Shown here: positions 55,281 to 64,000 of the stretch, one piece after another
How positions within the stretch are numbered: position 1 is the first letter of the stretch
How the letters are laid out: each line of letters starts with the position of its first letter
NCBI GenBank assembly: GCA_015060335.1
Contig: SUYR01000011.1
Coordinates: forward strand, 1-64,000
DNA length: 64,000 nt
Source of the DNA: Bacteroidales bacterium
GTDB taxonomy: Bacteria > Bacteroidota > Bacteroidia > Bacteroidales > UBA932
Direction: 5' to 3'
Notes under the pieces: generated by a model
Told to the model about the DNA's origin: nothing
Seen by the model: only the letters and a program-made list of their open reading frames with translations
The model's database searches: none
Program-made: the position numbers and the translations under genes

Positions 55281-55380
55281 CAACTCGCTGACACTCAGCA
55301 AGATGCTAAAACGCGATTCCCCTGCGCAGGGGAATCGCGTTTTAGTAATGCGTTGAAGGATAGAGGGTTAGGTGCCAGGC
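55281..55380. repeat. Palindromic interspersed repeat, copy 3, with a perfect 40-bp palindrome
   Basis: 55306-55345 is a perfect 40-bp palindrome with half CTAAAACGCGATTCCCCTGC. To its left TCGCTGACACTCAGCA is the reverse complement of the TGCTGAGTGTCAGCGA-like part of copy 2; to its right AATGCG and GGTTAGGTGCCAGG match the right part of copies 1 and 2. It separates the convergent groEL and susD genes and could work as a terminator in both directions. Confidence 0.85.
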
Positions 55381-57008
55381 TAATCCGTCACTCCGTCCCG
55401 CAGATCCGGGTATTGGTCCTGTACAGGTCTGGTGCCGCTGGTATTGTTCACGATGGACAGATTCGTGTTGGTCTCTGCTGTAGAGAACCTCATGAGCCAC
55501 CATCCGTCATCGGCAGGCATATTGAATCTGAACGCTGCAGGGAAATTACTTGATGCAGCATCATGAAAGCGTACGAGAGGCTTTCCGAGGCGACGTGTAT
55601 CAGGATTGGAGAAACCCTCGCCCCAGAGCTCGACTCTTCTCTGAAACCAGATTTCGTCCTCAATGCTTCTGCCTCCTGCGTCTGCAGAGTAGGACGGGTC
55701 CCTGTATGTCTTCACGAAATCTTCCAGTATCTGTCTGCCTGCATCCGTCTGTCCGCTGCGTACAAGTCCTTCTGCCTGAATAAGAATCATTTCTTCGACT
55801 CTCATGAATGGCCAGTCCTCATCGTTGTTGGTGCTGCCGATGGCATTCATTCCGAACTTTACATTGGTATATGGCAGGAAAGGAAGTTTCACATTCTCGA
55901 TCTCCAGAGTTGCCACATCCTTTCCGCTCACTCCGTTCCAGCTTACATTTTCCAGAAGGGGAGACTCCAGGTCTGCATTTACCCACCATCCCTTTCTGAC
56001 GTCTGTCTCAGGAATCTTATCATACAACAGGCTGTTTATACATGAATATACCTGTGTCGCAGCAGAATATCCGTCTCCGGAAAAAGACCTGATCCACGAA
56101 CTCGAAGTTGCATAAGGATTGCTCAGCGCGACGTCTGTGGTCATGTCGTATCCCCATATCCAGTTGTGCTCATTCAGACTATAGAATGAAGGAGAAGACA
56201 CATCTTCGATACTTGCAGGCACATATCCTTCAGCTGCCAGAGCTGCATCTGAAGCAGCCTCGGCCCAGTTACCCATATATAGATTAGCCCTGGCACGGAG
56301 TCCATAGGCCGTCTGCCTGTCTATCCTGCTCTTGTCCGGACGTGCAAACCCTTCCAGATTATCGATTGCCCAGTCCAGATCATCAAGTATCAGCTCGTAT
56401 ATCTGAGCGACTGAAGCTCGTGGGTTCTTTGTGAACTCGACTGTCTTCTCTGTCACGAGCGGAACGCATGGCAGCTCGGAGGATGTTTCATATCGGAACT
56501 GGAAATATGGTGCCAGATTGAGATACGAAAATGCCCTGATGGCATGTGCTTGAGCAAGCTTGTATATGACTTCCTTGTCCGGACTGTTGCTGTCATATGT
56601 GCTGATGATTTCGTTTGCTGCTGCTATTTCATTATATGGTGCGGCATACCTGATGTATGGATTGGCATAATCTCCATTGCGGGATGTGAGCGCACCGCAT
56701 GTGGAAAACCAGTTATATCCGCTGTTGGCTGTCACGATGTCCGCGGCTTCCAGATCTCCGGAGAATGCAATCATTATGAATCCGAAATCGTCAGGTCTGC
56801 CGTCAATTCCTCCTCCATATACACTTACAGGCTCTCCGAGTTTTGTGTACATGCCGTTGAACGGGGCATTGCCCCGCGAGGGTGCATATTCGTTTGCAGA
56901 CTTTACCTGAGATGCAAGCAGAGTTCCGCCCTGGGGAGCGAGCTCGTCAAATCCGGCGCATGAGGCCAGCAGTCCAGTTGCGCACATTAATGTATATATT
57001 GTCTTCAT
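55380..57008 (-). CDS. SusD/RagB-family lipoprotein (second pair)
   Basis: The product from the ATG at 57008 has 542 residues and lipobox LLASC (Cys17), followed by AGFDELAPQGG. The helical TPR-like core (IRAFSYLNLAPYFQF, YGLRARANLYMGNWAEAA) and the C-terminal IWFQRRVELWGEGFSNPDTRRLG are typical of the RagB/SusD fold. It pairs with the SusC protein encoded 17 bases upstream. No glycosidase, regulator or surface-binding lipoprotein accompanies the pair within the window, so the ligand is unknown and could be a peptide or a glycan. Confidence 0.93.
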   Translation of the reverse strand: MKTIYTLMCATGLLASCAGFDELAPQGGTLLASQVKSANEYAPSRGNAPFNGMYTKLGEPVSVYGGGIDGRPDDFGFIMIAFSGDLEAADIVTANSGYNWFSTCGALTSRNGDYANPYIRYAAPYNEIAAANEIISTYDSNSPDKEVIYKLAQAHAIRAFSYLNLAPYFQFRYETSSELPCVPLVTEKTVEFTKNPRASVAQIYELILDDLDWAIDNLEGFARPDKSRIDRQTAYGLRARANLYMGNWAEAASDAALAAEGYVPASIEDVSSPSFYSLNEHNWIWGYDMTTDVALSNPYATSSSWIRSFSGDGYSAATQVYSCINSLLYDKIPETDVRKGWWVNADLESPLLENVSWNGVSGKDVATLEIENVKLPFLPYTNVKFGMNAIGSTNNDEDWPFMRVEEMILIQAEGLVRSGQTDAGRQILEDFVKTYRDPSYSADAGGRSIEDEIWFQRRVELWGEGFSNPDTRRLGKPLVRFHDAASSNFPAAFRFNMPADDGWWLMRFSTAETNTNLSIVNNTSGTRPVQDQYPDLRDGVTD

Positions 57009-57025
57009 TGTTGTTCGTTTTATAA

Positions 57026-60000
57026 TTAAAATGTGACAGTAAGTCCGCCGGTAAGAGTCCTCATTGCCGAGTAGGCACCGCTGTTCAGTCCTGAGCCGGA
57101 TGTGAATGACCCCAGACCGATGGAGTATCGTGGGTCGACACCCCTGCGGGCAGATGCAACAGCCAGATTGTCCGCTGCAAAATATACTCTCAGTCCGGCA
57201 ATATGAAGTTTTTTCATCCATTTGTCGGGGAATGTATATCCTACAGTCACATTGTTGATGCTAAGGTAATCGGACTTTATAAGAAAACGGTCCACGGCAC
57301 TCTGACCTACGCTCGTGTCTCCGTCAAGACGAGGTATGTCCGAATCCGGATTGTCATTGCTCCAGGAATCAAGTACGTCTTTATGCCATGCAGAGCCCAC
57401 AGATGAATCGGTATGCATCAATGACTGGTATGTGCCGTCGTAATAGCGTCCTCCAAGCTGGAATGAGAACTGCGCAGACAGGTCGAACCCGTAAAGTCTC
57501 AATGTTGTGCCGAATCCTCCATACAGGACAGGAAGTACTGATCCGCACTCGAACTGGTCTGCTTCAGCAAAAACGTCGGTAGTTGTAATTCCTCCGTCAT
57601 CACTCTTGCAGTAATAAAGTGCCTTTCCGCTTTCAGGATCTACGCCTGCATATCTGTACATGTATGCTTCGTAGAGTGAACCTCCTACTTTATATATGTA
57701 ATTGCTTCCCTTTATTCCCTCCTTGGCTATGCTCGAATCCAGCGACAGTATTTCATTCCTGTAATGGCTGCCATTGATATTCCAAGACCATTTTACATTG
57801 CGCGTGTTCAGGATATCTCCGTATAATGATATCTCGACGCCCCTGTTGAGGATAGAACCTACATTAACAGGATAATATCCTGTAGGATTACCCGAAGAAA
57901 GCGGAACATCCTTGCTGTACAACAGGTCTGTGGTCTTTCTGGAGAAGTATTCTATGCTTCCGTTCAGGTAGCTTCCGAAAAGCTCGAAGTCTACGCCTGC
58001 GTTGAACGACTGCGAAGATTCCCATGTAAGTTCAGGATTACCCTTATATGCGAGAGTGAGCGAATATTCTCCAGAATCCTCATTGTAGGAGTGGGTGTAA
58101 TTATCGGCATATGGATAATATTTTCTGGCGTAGGTGGAGTTTGGGTAGAGGTTGTCATTACCTTGTACACCCCAGCTTGCCTTCAACTTCAGCATGCTGA
58201 TCCAATAAGCCTCCTGCATGAACGGCTCTGAACTGATAAGCCATGCCACTCCCACACTGCCGAAATTACCCCAGCGGTGCCCCTCGGCAAATCGTGAAGA
58301 TGCATCTCTGCGGTAGGATCCGCTGATGAAGTATTTCTCACCATAGTTGTATTGTACTCTTCCGAGAAAACCTTGAGTGACATAGTCCACTGTGTATGAG
58401 GATGTCTTTTTGCTCTTTGTTCCGTCTGCATTACCGAGTTCGCCGATGAAAGGGTCGTAAAGATGGTCGTTCTGTCCTTCCAGATTCTGTATCTTCAGTT
58501 TATATAACTCATATCCGGCAAGAACGTCCAGATTGTGGAGCGTGCCTCCGAAGTCGGTCCCGTATTCTGCAAGCAGCTGGGTATTTACTGCGAGTTCCCT
58601 GTCATGGGATACATATGTCATACCGTCAGTGGAAGCCGAACTTCCGAATTGGCTGTATAGGGCATTGTACCTGCTGTTCTCATTCATCAGACCGGCATTT
58701 GCGCTCACAGTAAGTCCCTTGACCGGAGTCACGACAAGTCCGAATTTTCCGGAAATCATGTCTGTATAGTTCTTCTTGCTGTTGACTTCATTGTCTCTGA
58801 CAGCGTTGCCTACAATATTCGGACGTATGAAATTTGTCTGGTTTGTATCATAGACCTTCATGCCGTTTTCGTACATTATGTTGCCGTCTGCATCACGCAC
58901 ATAAAGGGGATATATCGGTCCCATGTTGTTGGTGATATAGAATACATTTGCAGACGACCCGAACGAGTCTGTGTATGATGCGGTCTGAGAGTCTGTGTGT
59001 GTATAGCTGATGTTGGATGTCATCTTCAGCCATTTCTTTGCCTGATAGTCTGCATTTACTCTGGCTGTATATCTTCTGAATCCGGAGTTGTTCACGATAC
59101 CACCGTCATCGAGATAGCCGACGCTCCCGTAATAGCTGAATCTGTCCTTGGTGCCGCTGATTGAAAAGTTGTATTCCTGTCGGAATGAATTGTGGAATGT
59201 CTCCTTATACCAGTTATCCGGTGTATAGTAATATTCTCCGTCAGTATATCCTAAGGTGGCTTTCGGGTTGAGCTTGAAGTCTCTTCCGATGAATTTTTCG
59301 CCTTCAGGAACAGTAAACACCTGATATCCCAGGCCTCCGTTATTCTGGTCAAAAAGAGTGGCGTCGGCAAACTCATATGCCTCATCTGAACTCTTGCCCG
59401 CATAGATCTGAGAGTTGTACATCATCCTGTAATGTGTCTCGTAGTATTGTGCGGGATCTGTAATGACATCATATTGAGGTATCAGTCTCGAATTCGATCC
59501 CCATTTTGCATCGAATCTGATGACTGCATCCTGTCCTCGCGCCCTTTTTGTCGTGATAAGTACCACGCCGTTGGCGCCTCGTGCTCCGTAGATTGCACTT
59601 GCGGCTGCATCTTTGAGAACGGACATGGATTCAACATCATTGGGGTTTATGTCGGACAGAGATCCGTCGTATGGCATTCCATCCACGATATACAAGGGCG
59701 AATTGCTTGCACTCATGGAACCGATACCTCTGATTCGGATCGTAGCACCACCGGATGCAGGGTCTCCGGATGAAGATATCACCTGTACTCCAGGTGCTGT
59801 TCCAGCCAGTGCTCCGGTCACATCTGTAAGCACGCGGGCTTCAATGGATTCTGCATTCACCATCGAGGCGGATCCGGTAAATGAACTTCTGGTTGCAGTG
59901 CCATATGCGACCACGATGGTCCCCTCTATGAATTCAGAGTCGGGGTGCAAGGCTACGTCAATGATTCCGCTTGATGCGACAGTGATCTCTGTATTCCTGT

Positions 60001-60235
60001 AGCCGATAGAGGAAAATATAAGTTTGCCGTCAAACGGAACTGAAATGGAATAATGCCCCTCATTGTCTGAGCTTACACCTATCATCGTACCGTCGAGTTG
60101 GACGGAGGCGTAGGGTACGGGCTCTCCAGTAGAGGCATCTGTGATGTTTCCTGATACGGAAATGTTCTGCGCGAACACAGCAGAACACATCAATGCTGCA
60201 ATCAGAATGCAGCCAGATTTCTGGATTGAAAGCAT
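57026..60235 (-). CDS. SusC-family TonB-dependent transporter (second pair)
   Basis: The 1069-residue product has a signal peptide (to about residue 22, SAVFAQ), the carboxypeptidase-regulatory-like domain (VSGNITDASTGEPVPYASV), a plug with VLKDAAASAIYGARGANGVV, and a beta-barrel ending in MRTLTGGLTVTF. It lacks an extra N-terminal signalling domain. It is the outer-membrane importer partner of the adjacent SusD. A recognisable -7 box was not found in the 190 bases upstream. Confidence 0.95.
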   Translation of the reverse strand: MLSIQKSGCILIAALMCSAVFAQNISVSGNITDASTGEPVPYASVQLDGTMIGVSSDNEGHYSISVPFDGKLIFSSIGYRNTEITVASSGIIDVALHPDSEFIEGTIVVAYGTATRSSFTGSASMVNAESIEARVLTDVTGALAGTAPGVQVISSSGDPASGGATIRIRGIGSMSASNSPLYIVDGMPYDGSLSDINPNDVESMSVLKDAAASAIYGARGANGVVLITTKRARGQDAVIRFDAKWGSNSRLIPQYDVITDPAQYYETHYRMMYNSQIYAGKSSDEAYEFADATLFDQNNGGLGYQVFTVPEGEKFIGRDFKLNPKATLGYTDGEYYYTPDNWYKETFHNSFRQEYNFSISGTKDRFSYYGSVGYLDDGGIVNNSGFRRYTARVNADYQAKKWLKMTSNISYTHTDSQTASYTDSFGSSANVFYITNNMGPIYPLYVRDADGNIMYENGMKVYDTNQTNFIRPNIVGNAVRDNEVNSKKNYTDMISGKFGLVVTPVKGLTVSANAGLMNENSRYNALYSQFGSSASTDGMTYVSHDRELAVNTQLLAEYGTDFGGTLHNLDVLAGYELYKLKIQNLEGQNDHLYDPFIGELGNADGTKSKKTSSYTVDYVTQGFLGRVQYNYGEKYFISGSYRRDASSRFAEGHRWGNFGSVGVAWLISSEPFMQEAYWISMLKLKASWGVQGNDNLYPNSTYARKYYPYADNYTHSYNEDSGEYSLTLAYKGNPELTWESSQSFNAGVDFELFGSYLNGSIEYFSRKTTDLLYSKDVPLSSGNPTGYYPVNVGSILNRGVEISLYGDILNTRNVKWSWNINGSHYRNEILSLDSSIAKEGIKGSNYIYKVGGSLYEAYMYRYAGVDPESGKALYYCKSDDGGITTTDVFAEADQFECGSVLPVLYGGFGTTLRLYGFDLSAQFSFQLGGRYYDGTYQSLMHTDSSVGSAWHKDVLDSWSNDNPDSDIPRLDGDTSVGQSAVDRFLIKSDYLSINNVTVGYTFPDKWMKKLHIAGLRVYFAADNLAVASARRGVDPRYSIGLGSFTSGSGLNSGAYSAMRTLTGGLTVTF

Positions 60236-60361
60236 TTTGATGAATGTTTAATTAAACCATAAATTATTGTCGTCAGCCTGCAGAACTGTCCGACACTCCG
60301 GTCAGGTTGCTAATAAACATTGATCAATACTTTCCGCCTAAACACTTATTGTGCCATAAAA

Positions 60362-60396
60362 GAAAAAGTGGCAGCCTTTACGACTACCACTTTTCA
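60362..60396 (-). terminator. Terminator after rpsT
   Basis: On the minus strand AAAAGTGGTAG pairs with CTGCCACTTTT (+ positions 60384-60394 with 60364-60374; one G-T pair), followed by TTCTTTT. A weaker CCCTTTTAGGG stem lies between it and the rpsT stop. Confidence 0.75.
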
Positions 60397-60428
60397 GCTA
60401 TAAGAAAACCCTAAAAGGGAAGGATTCT

Positions 60429-60683
60429 TTATGAAAGCTTGTTGATGTAAACTGCGATACCGCTCTTGAGGTTTGCAGCCTTGTTCTTGTGAATAACACC
60501 GATCTTTGCAAGCTTGTCGATCATAGCGTAAACCTTTGGTGCGTTAGTCTCGGCTGCTGCCTTGTCAGTTGTGTTACGGATCGCGCGGATCGCGTTCCTT
60601 GTTGTCTTTGCATAATACTTGTTATGCAATCTGCGCCTTTCGCTCTGACGATAGCGCTTGTCTGCTGAAGCGTGATTTGCCAT
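60429..60683 (-). CDS. rpsT: 30S ribosomal protein S20
   Basis: The 84-residue basic product starts [20 protein letters not shown] and ends with [19 protein letters not shown], as in bacterial S20. It binds the 5' domain of 16S rRNA early in subunit assembly. It is 24 bases downstream of a tRNA-Glu gene on the same strand and seems to share its promoter. Confidence 0.97.
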   Translation of the reverse strand: MANHASADKRYRQSERRRLHNKYYAKTTRNAIRAIRNTTDKAAAETNAPKVYAMIDKLAKIGVIHKNKAANLKSGIAVYINKLS

Positions 60684-60707
60684 TGTTCTTATTTTTTATA
60701 TTTCTTG

Positions 60708-60779
60708 TAGTCGGTAGGGGAATCGAACCCCTCTTGCAAGAATGAAAATCTTGAGTCCTAACCGATAGACGAACCGACC
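60708..60779 (-). tRNA. tRNA-Glu (anticodon TTC)
   Basis: On the minus strand 72 bases fold as a cloverleaf. The acceptor stem GGTCGGT pairs with ACCGACT (one G-T pair at the end); the anticodon stem CAAGA/TCTTG encloses the loop TTTTCAT, giving anticodon TTC; the T-arm is GGGG-TTCGATT-CCCC; the discriminator base is A. The CCA end is not encoded. Confidence 0.95.
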
Positions 60780-60809
60780 AAACTGACCACTTTTTTACAA
60801 ATGGGAGTG

Positions 60810-60840
60810 CAAAGGTAAAAAACTTTTTTGAACTGACAAA
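60810..60840 (-). promoter_or_regulatory. Promoter of the tRNA-Glu/rpsT unit
   Basis: On the minus strand TTTG (60837-60840), an exact 19-base spacer and TACCTTTG (60810-60817) give a full match to the Bacteroidota consensus, the best in this window. The tRNA begins about 30 bases downstream. Confidence 0.85.
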
Positions 60841-60847
60841 ATATTTT

Positions 60848-61849
60848 TTACTCTTTCTTCCACTCAAATGAATATAGAACTGATTCAATCTGTTTCAGAT
60901 AGTTCTTTTTGTCATACTTAGGAGCATATACAAATGCTTGAAGCATAATGACATACTGTCCGTCAGGAGAGTAGAATGCATGTGTTACGAACGGACCTCC
61001 CATATAATCGTTGTGTACTTCCCAGAGTCCACGCAATTCTGCAAATTCGTGTGTGCCGTATTTTTTATAAAGTACAGAAGGAGCTATGACCGGACTTATT
61101 ATCATATAGGTATTCTCGAACATTCCCGGTACGTTCTCCATCATCATCCTGCTCTGGGCTTCTACAAGAGCTGCAGGGCTCATCATATTCTCTCCCTCGA
61201 CTACCGGATACTTATATACAAGTATGCTCTGCTCTGTGAACTGAGTGCTGTATGTTATCCAAATGAAATCGTCAGTCTTTTTCTTGAGCTTGTAGCCTGA
61301 TGGGAAATGAGGTGAGCCACCGGTCATTTCAGTAACGACTGGAGCCAGTGCTAACTCTTCATATTTCTTTGTGTTGGCAATCACTCTTGCCCTTTCCGCC
61401 TGCTCGAGAACGGCCTTGATAGTCATGCTGTTCTCTCGGAAAATCTCGACAGCACTCTCCTCTGTCGGGGCGTTCAGTCTGATAACGCACTGAGGAGCAG
61501 CCCATACGTCGTTCTTATATACGATGCCAGGCTCGGTAACATCTACGCTTATGTTAGCTACAATTATATTCCTGTGCAGCTGGAACATGCTTGTGAATCC
61601 GCTTGGAGCTACATTCACCAGATCGTACATAGGTTCCCTCTGAGGCAGGAACGGAAAGTCACATGCAAGAGAATCACGCAGCACATTGCCGAGTGTTCCT
61701 TCCCAGTCACCCTTGTTGATGACAACAATCACCTCTCCGGGTTTTCCGCTGATGTTCGGGAGCAGGGCTTTTCTTGCCTTCCTTTCGTTACATGAAATCG
61801 AGAGCAGTGCCAGTGCGATGACAGCACAGTAAGTTATAAATCTTTTCAT
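60848..61849 (-). CDS. DUF4837-family lipoprotein
   Basis: The product from the ATG at 61849 has 333 residues with lipobox LLSISC (Cys20). It then reads LLPNISGKPGEVIVVINKGDW, the characteristic start of DUF4837 proteins, with MYDLVNVAPSGFTSMFQLHRN following. Family members are found throughout Bacteroidota, but their function is not known. The gene follows rseP closely, with 10 bases between, so a role in the envelope is plausible. Confidence 0.88.
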   Translation of the reverse strand: MKRFITYCAVIALALLSISCNERKARKALLPNISGKPGEVIVVINKGDWEGTLGNVLRDSLACDFPFLPQREPMYDLVNVAPSGFTSMFQLHRNIIVANISVDVTEPGIVYKNDVWAAPQCVIRLNAPTEESAVEIFRENSMTIKAVLEQAERARVIANTKKYEELALAPVVTEMTGGSPHFPSGYKLKKKTDDFIWITYSTQFTEQSILVYKYPVVEGENMMSPAALVEAQSRMMMENVPGMFENTYMIISPVIAPSVLYKKYGTHEFAELRGLWEVHNDYMGGPFVTHAFYSPDGQYVIMLQAFVYAPKYDKKNYLKQIESVLYSFEWKKE

Positions 61850-61859
61850 ATCTATGATT

Positions 61860-63197
61860 TTATCTGAATAATCTTGCAATATCGTTGCCGAAAGCGAGGA
61901 ACATGAGGCCGAAGATGAGGATCATGCCTATTATCTGGGTCACATAAAGGAATTTGTCGCTTGGCTTCTTTCCTGTAATCATTTCATAGAGGGTGAACAT
62001 TATATGTCCACCGTCAAGAGCAGGAATCGGTATGAGGTTCATTACTCCCAGCATGATTGAAAGCAGAGCGAGTATGTTCAGGAAACTGTACCAGTCCCAA
62101 GAAGATGGGAATATCTGACCTATAGCTATGAAACTTCCTACCGACTTATATGCCTCTGTACTTGGAGTCGCCACGAGCTTGAGGTCCTTGAGATAGTCTC
62201 CTATAGTAGAGAACGTCTTGCGGAATCCTGCAGGAATCGCAGCCATGAACGTGTATTCCTTTGTCTGGAGCTCCATCTGCTCGAGGAATATGCCGAGCCT
62301 GCCTGCCGTGTCCACCTGAAGCGGCACGCAGAGAGTATCTGTACCTCTTACGATCTCAGTCATTACGGTATCCCCTGCGTGAGCTTTCAGTACAGGCCAT
62401 GCATCCTGAACGAATTCTGTCTGTTCTGATGCAACTGAAATGAGCCTGTCTCCCTGCAGAAGTCCTGCGGATGTGTTGGGCGATGTCTCTGCAAAATCCT
62501 TTACTATGAAAGGCATTGCCAGATCGAACATTCCCGGGCTGTTCAGTACTTCTCCGAACATGGCATGATCTATATATATGTCAAGTGTGTCATTGCCTCT
62601 GAGTACGGTAGCCTTGTTGGCCATTTCTCTTACAAGGTCAGCCTGAAGTGTCCAGAAGCTTTCAGGGACATAGTCGTCAAAGCTTATGATATGGTCTCCG
62701 TTGCGGAACCCCATTTCTGAGGCAAGTTCGTTCACATATATCTGCTTTCCTTCGTTGCTAAGATATGCTTCGCCCCATTTTGCGAGTATTCCGGTATATA
62801 CGAAAATTGCAAGAATGAAGTTAAGCAGCACTCCGCCTGCCATTACCAGAAGTCTCTGCCATGCCGGTTTTGTCCTGAACTCCCAAGGCTGCGGCTCGCC
62901 CTGGAGCTGCTCTGTGTCCATGGATTCGTCTATCATTCCGCATATCTTGCAGTATCCTCCGAGAGGAAGCCAGCCGATGCCGTACTCGGTATCCCATTCA
63001 GCAGCCTTCGGACAGAGTTTTGTAAACCATTTGCTTTTTGTGCTGAAAAGCTTGAATCCGCCGGCATCAAAGAACAGATAGAACTTGTCAACCTTGATGC
63101 CGAATATCTTGGCAAAGAAGAAATGTCCGAATTCGTGTATCAGGACAAGTATGCCGAGTGCAAGTATTACCTGCAATGTCTTTATCAATGCAACCAT
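61860..63197 (-). CDS. rseP: RIP metalloprotease RseP (site-2 protease)
   Basis: The 445-residue product has the zinc motif HEFGH at residues 21-25 in the first membrane helix and the third metal ligand in LIPIPALDGGH near the C-terminus. Two PDZ-like regions lie between (for example TSAGLLQGDRLISVASEQTEF). It cuts membrane-embedded substrates such as anti-sigma factors or signal-peptide remnants. The ATG directly follows the dxr stop (TAAATG), so the two are read together. Confidence 0.95.
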   Translation of the reverse strand: MVALIKTLQVILALGILVLIHEFGHFFFAKIFGIKVDKFYLFFDAGGFKLFSTKSKWFTKLCPKAAEWDTEYGIGWLPLGGYCKICGMIDESMDTEQLQGEPQPWEFRTKPAWQRLLVMAGGVLLNFILAIFVYTGILAKWGEAYLSNEGKQIYVNELASEMGFRNGDHIISFDDYVPESFWTLQADLVREMANKATVLRGNDTLDIYIDHAMFGEVLNSPGMFDLAMPFIVKDFAETSPNTSAGLLQGDRLISVASEQTEFVQDAWPVLKAHAGDTVMTEIVRGTDTLCVPLQVDTAGRLGIFLEQMELQTKEYTFMAAIPAGFRKTFSTIGDYLKDLKLVATPSTEAYKSVGSFIAIGQIFPSSWDWYSFLNILALLSIMLGVMNLIPIPALDGGHIMFTLYEMITGKKPSDKFLYVTQIIGMILIFGLMFLAFGNDIARLFR

Positions 63198-64000
63198 TTA
63201 TCTTGAAATTTTGTTAATGTGTTGTGCAGCAGCTGCAAGAGCGGCTTCATTTGTGCCGAAGACGGCATCTATATCGGGCGCTCCTATAAACTCAACGCTC
63301 TCCATACAGCTGCTGACTGTGTCTGTAATATCGTAAAATCCTATTCGTCCATCAAGAAAAGCTGAGACGGCTGCCTCGTTTGCCGCATTCATTATGCATG
63401 GCATGTTGCCGCCTTTCTCCAGCGCTTCATATGCAAGTTTCAATGCCGGGAACTTCTCAGTGTCAGGAGCAGAGAATGTAAGGCGGCCAAGCTCTGCAAA
63501 ATTGAGTTTCCTGTTGTCCAGAGGCAGTCTGTATGGGTAGCTGAATGCAAACTGTATCGCTTCCCTCATATCCGGATGTCCCATCTGTGCGATCACCGAG
63601 CCATCAGCATATTCCACCATTGAATGTATGATGGATTCGGGGTGTACCACTACATTTATCTTTTCGCCCGGAGTGCCGAACAGCCATCGTGCCTCGATGA
63701 TCTCAAGACCTTTGTTCATCATTGTCGCGGAGTCTATGGTGATCTTGCTGCCCATGCTCCAGTTAGGATGGTTAAGCGCCTGCTCTCGTGTGGCCTTAGC
63801 TATGGCTTCGCGCTCCCAAGTCCTGAAAGGACCTCCAGATGCGGTGAGGTGAATCTTCTCGATATCTGCTCCTGCTGATCCCATCAGACATTGAAATATG
63901 GCCGAATGCTCCGAATCTACAGGCAGTATGCGTGAACGGTGTTCTGTTGCCATATTCATTACAATCTGTCCTGCAGCTACAAGAGTTTCCTTGTTGGCAA
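63198..64000 (-). CDS. dxr: 1-deoxy-D-xylulose 5-phosphate reductoisomerase, C-terminal part (runs off the window)
   Basis: The frame is open to the window edge; about 267 C-terminal residues are visible. It starts within [13 protein letters not shown], then holds [14 protein letters not shown] with the metal-binding Asp and Glu, the flexible-loop region TASGGPFR, and [24 protein letters not shown]. It makes 2-C-methyl-D-erythritol 4-phosphate in the non-mevalonate isoprenoid pathway. It is followed directly by rseP. The N-terminal NADPH-binding part lies outside. Confidence 0.97.
   Translation of the reverse strand, partial: ANKETLVAAGQIVMNMATEHRSRILPVDSEHSAIFQCLMGSAGADIEKIHLTASGGPFRTWEREAIAKATREQALNHPNWSMGSKITIDSATMMNKGLEIIEARWLFGTPGEKINVVVHPESIIHSMVEYADGSVIAQMGHPDMREAIQFAFSYPYRLPLDNRKLNFAELGRLTFSAPDTEKFPALKLAYEALEKGGNMPCIMNAANEAAVSAFLDGRIGFYDITDTVSSCMESVEFIGAPDIDAVFGTNEAALAAAAQHINKISR

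Noticed and set aside
60622..60888. 88-residue open frame overlapping tRNA-Glu
   Set aside because: It covers the tRNA, the promoter and the start of rpsT; these features explain the region.

Overview
The window looks like a chromosomal segment of a Bacteroidales bacterium (phylum Bacteroidota). The evidence is two SusC/SusD pairs, many Bacteroidota-type lipoproteins, the family-specific proteins BatA-E and DUF4837, an ATP synthase operon in the Bacteroidota order (beta-epsilon first, then a-c-b-delta-alpha-gamma), and promoters of the TTTG-N19-TAnnTTTG type. The genus cannot be fixed from the sequence alone.

Layout. 1-150: the 3' end of an rRNA operon (5S rRNA plus terminator), followed by a 12-bp minisatellite and a palindromic repeat. 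518-18111: a polysaccharide-utilisation-type locus on the + strand. It holds a BNR/Asp-box lipoprotein, a sugar isomerase, two tandem GH99-like/WbsX proteins, SusC, SusD, two surface glycan-binding-type lipoproteins, a GH5-like lipoprotein, an AraC-family regulator and a collagen-repeat lipoprotein. Genes 2555-16123 overlap or nearly touch and read as one operon. The upstream regions of genes 518 and 2555 carry the same operator-like direct repeat (21-bp period, 35 bp from the -7 box), which fits joint control by the AraC-type protein encoded at the operon's end. 18373-23514: a D-lactate-dehydrogenase-type FAD/Fe-S oxidase coupled to a mutarotase-fold protein, an aldo/keto reductase and a DoxX protein. 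23599-30346: the ATP synthase operon atpD-C-B-E-F-H-A-G, closed by two related hairpins. 30510-35884 (minus): yigZ-like, pyrB, pyrI, serC, serA and a DUF1015 gene. 36059-38383: an acidic-tailed pRiA4b ORF-3-like protein, miaA and truA. 38443-46800: a moxR-DUF58-bat cluster in which batD and batE are fused. 46806-55271: periplasmic beta-galactosidase, glyA, a SpoU-type RNA methylase, a lipoprotein galactose mutarotase, groES and groEL. 55380-60235 (minus): a second SusC/SusD pair without neighbouring enzymes. 60429-64000 (minus): tRNA-Glu with rpsT, a DUF4837 lipoprotein, rseP and the C-terminal part of dxr.

The intergenic spaces hold several palindromic repeat families: a GATTCCCC/GGGGAATC element in three places, an ACGACGCA pair after atpG, a CGAGCGAAGTCGAG element, and a GATCCCCGATC hairpin between groES and groEL. 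The main points for follow-up are the shared 21-bp operator, the sugar-processing operon with its twin GH99-like enzymes and collagen-bearing lipoprotein, the BatD-BatE fusion, and the palindromic repeats.
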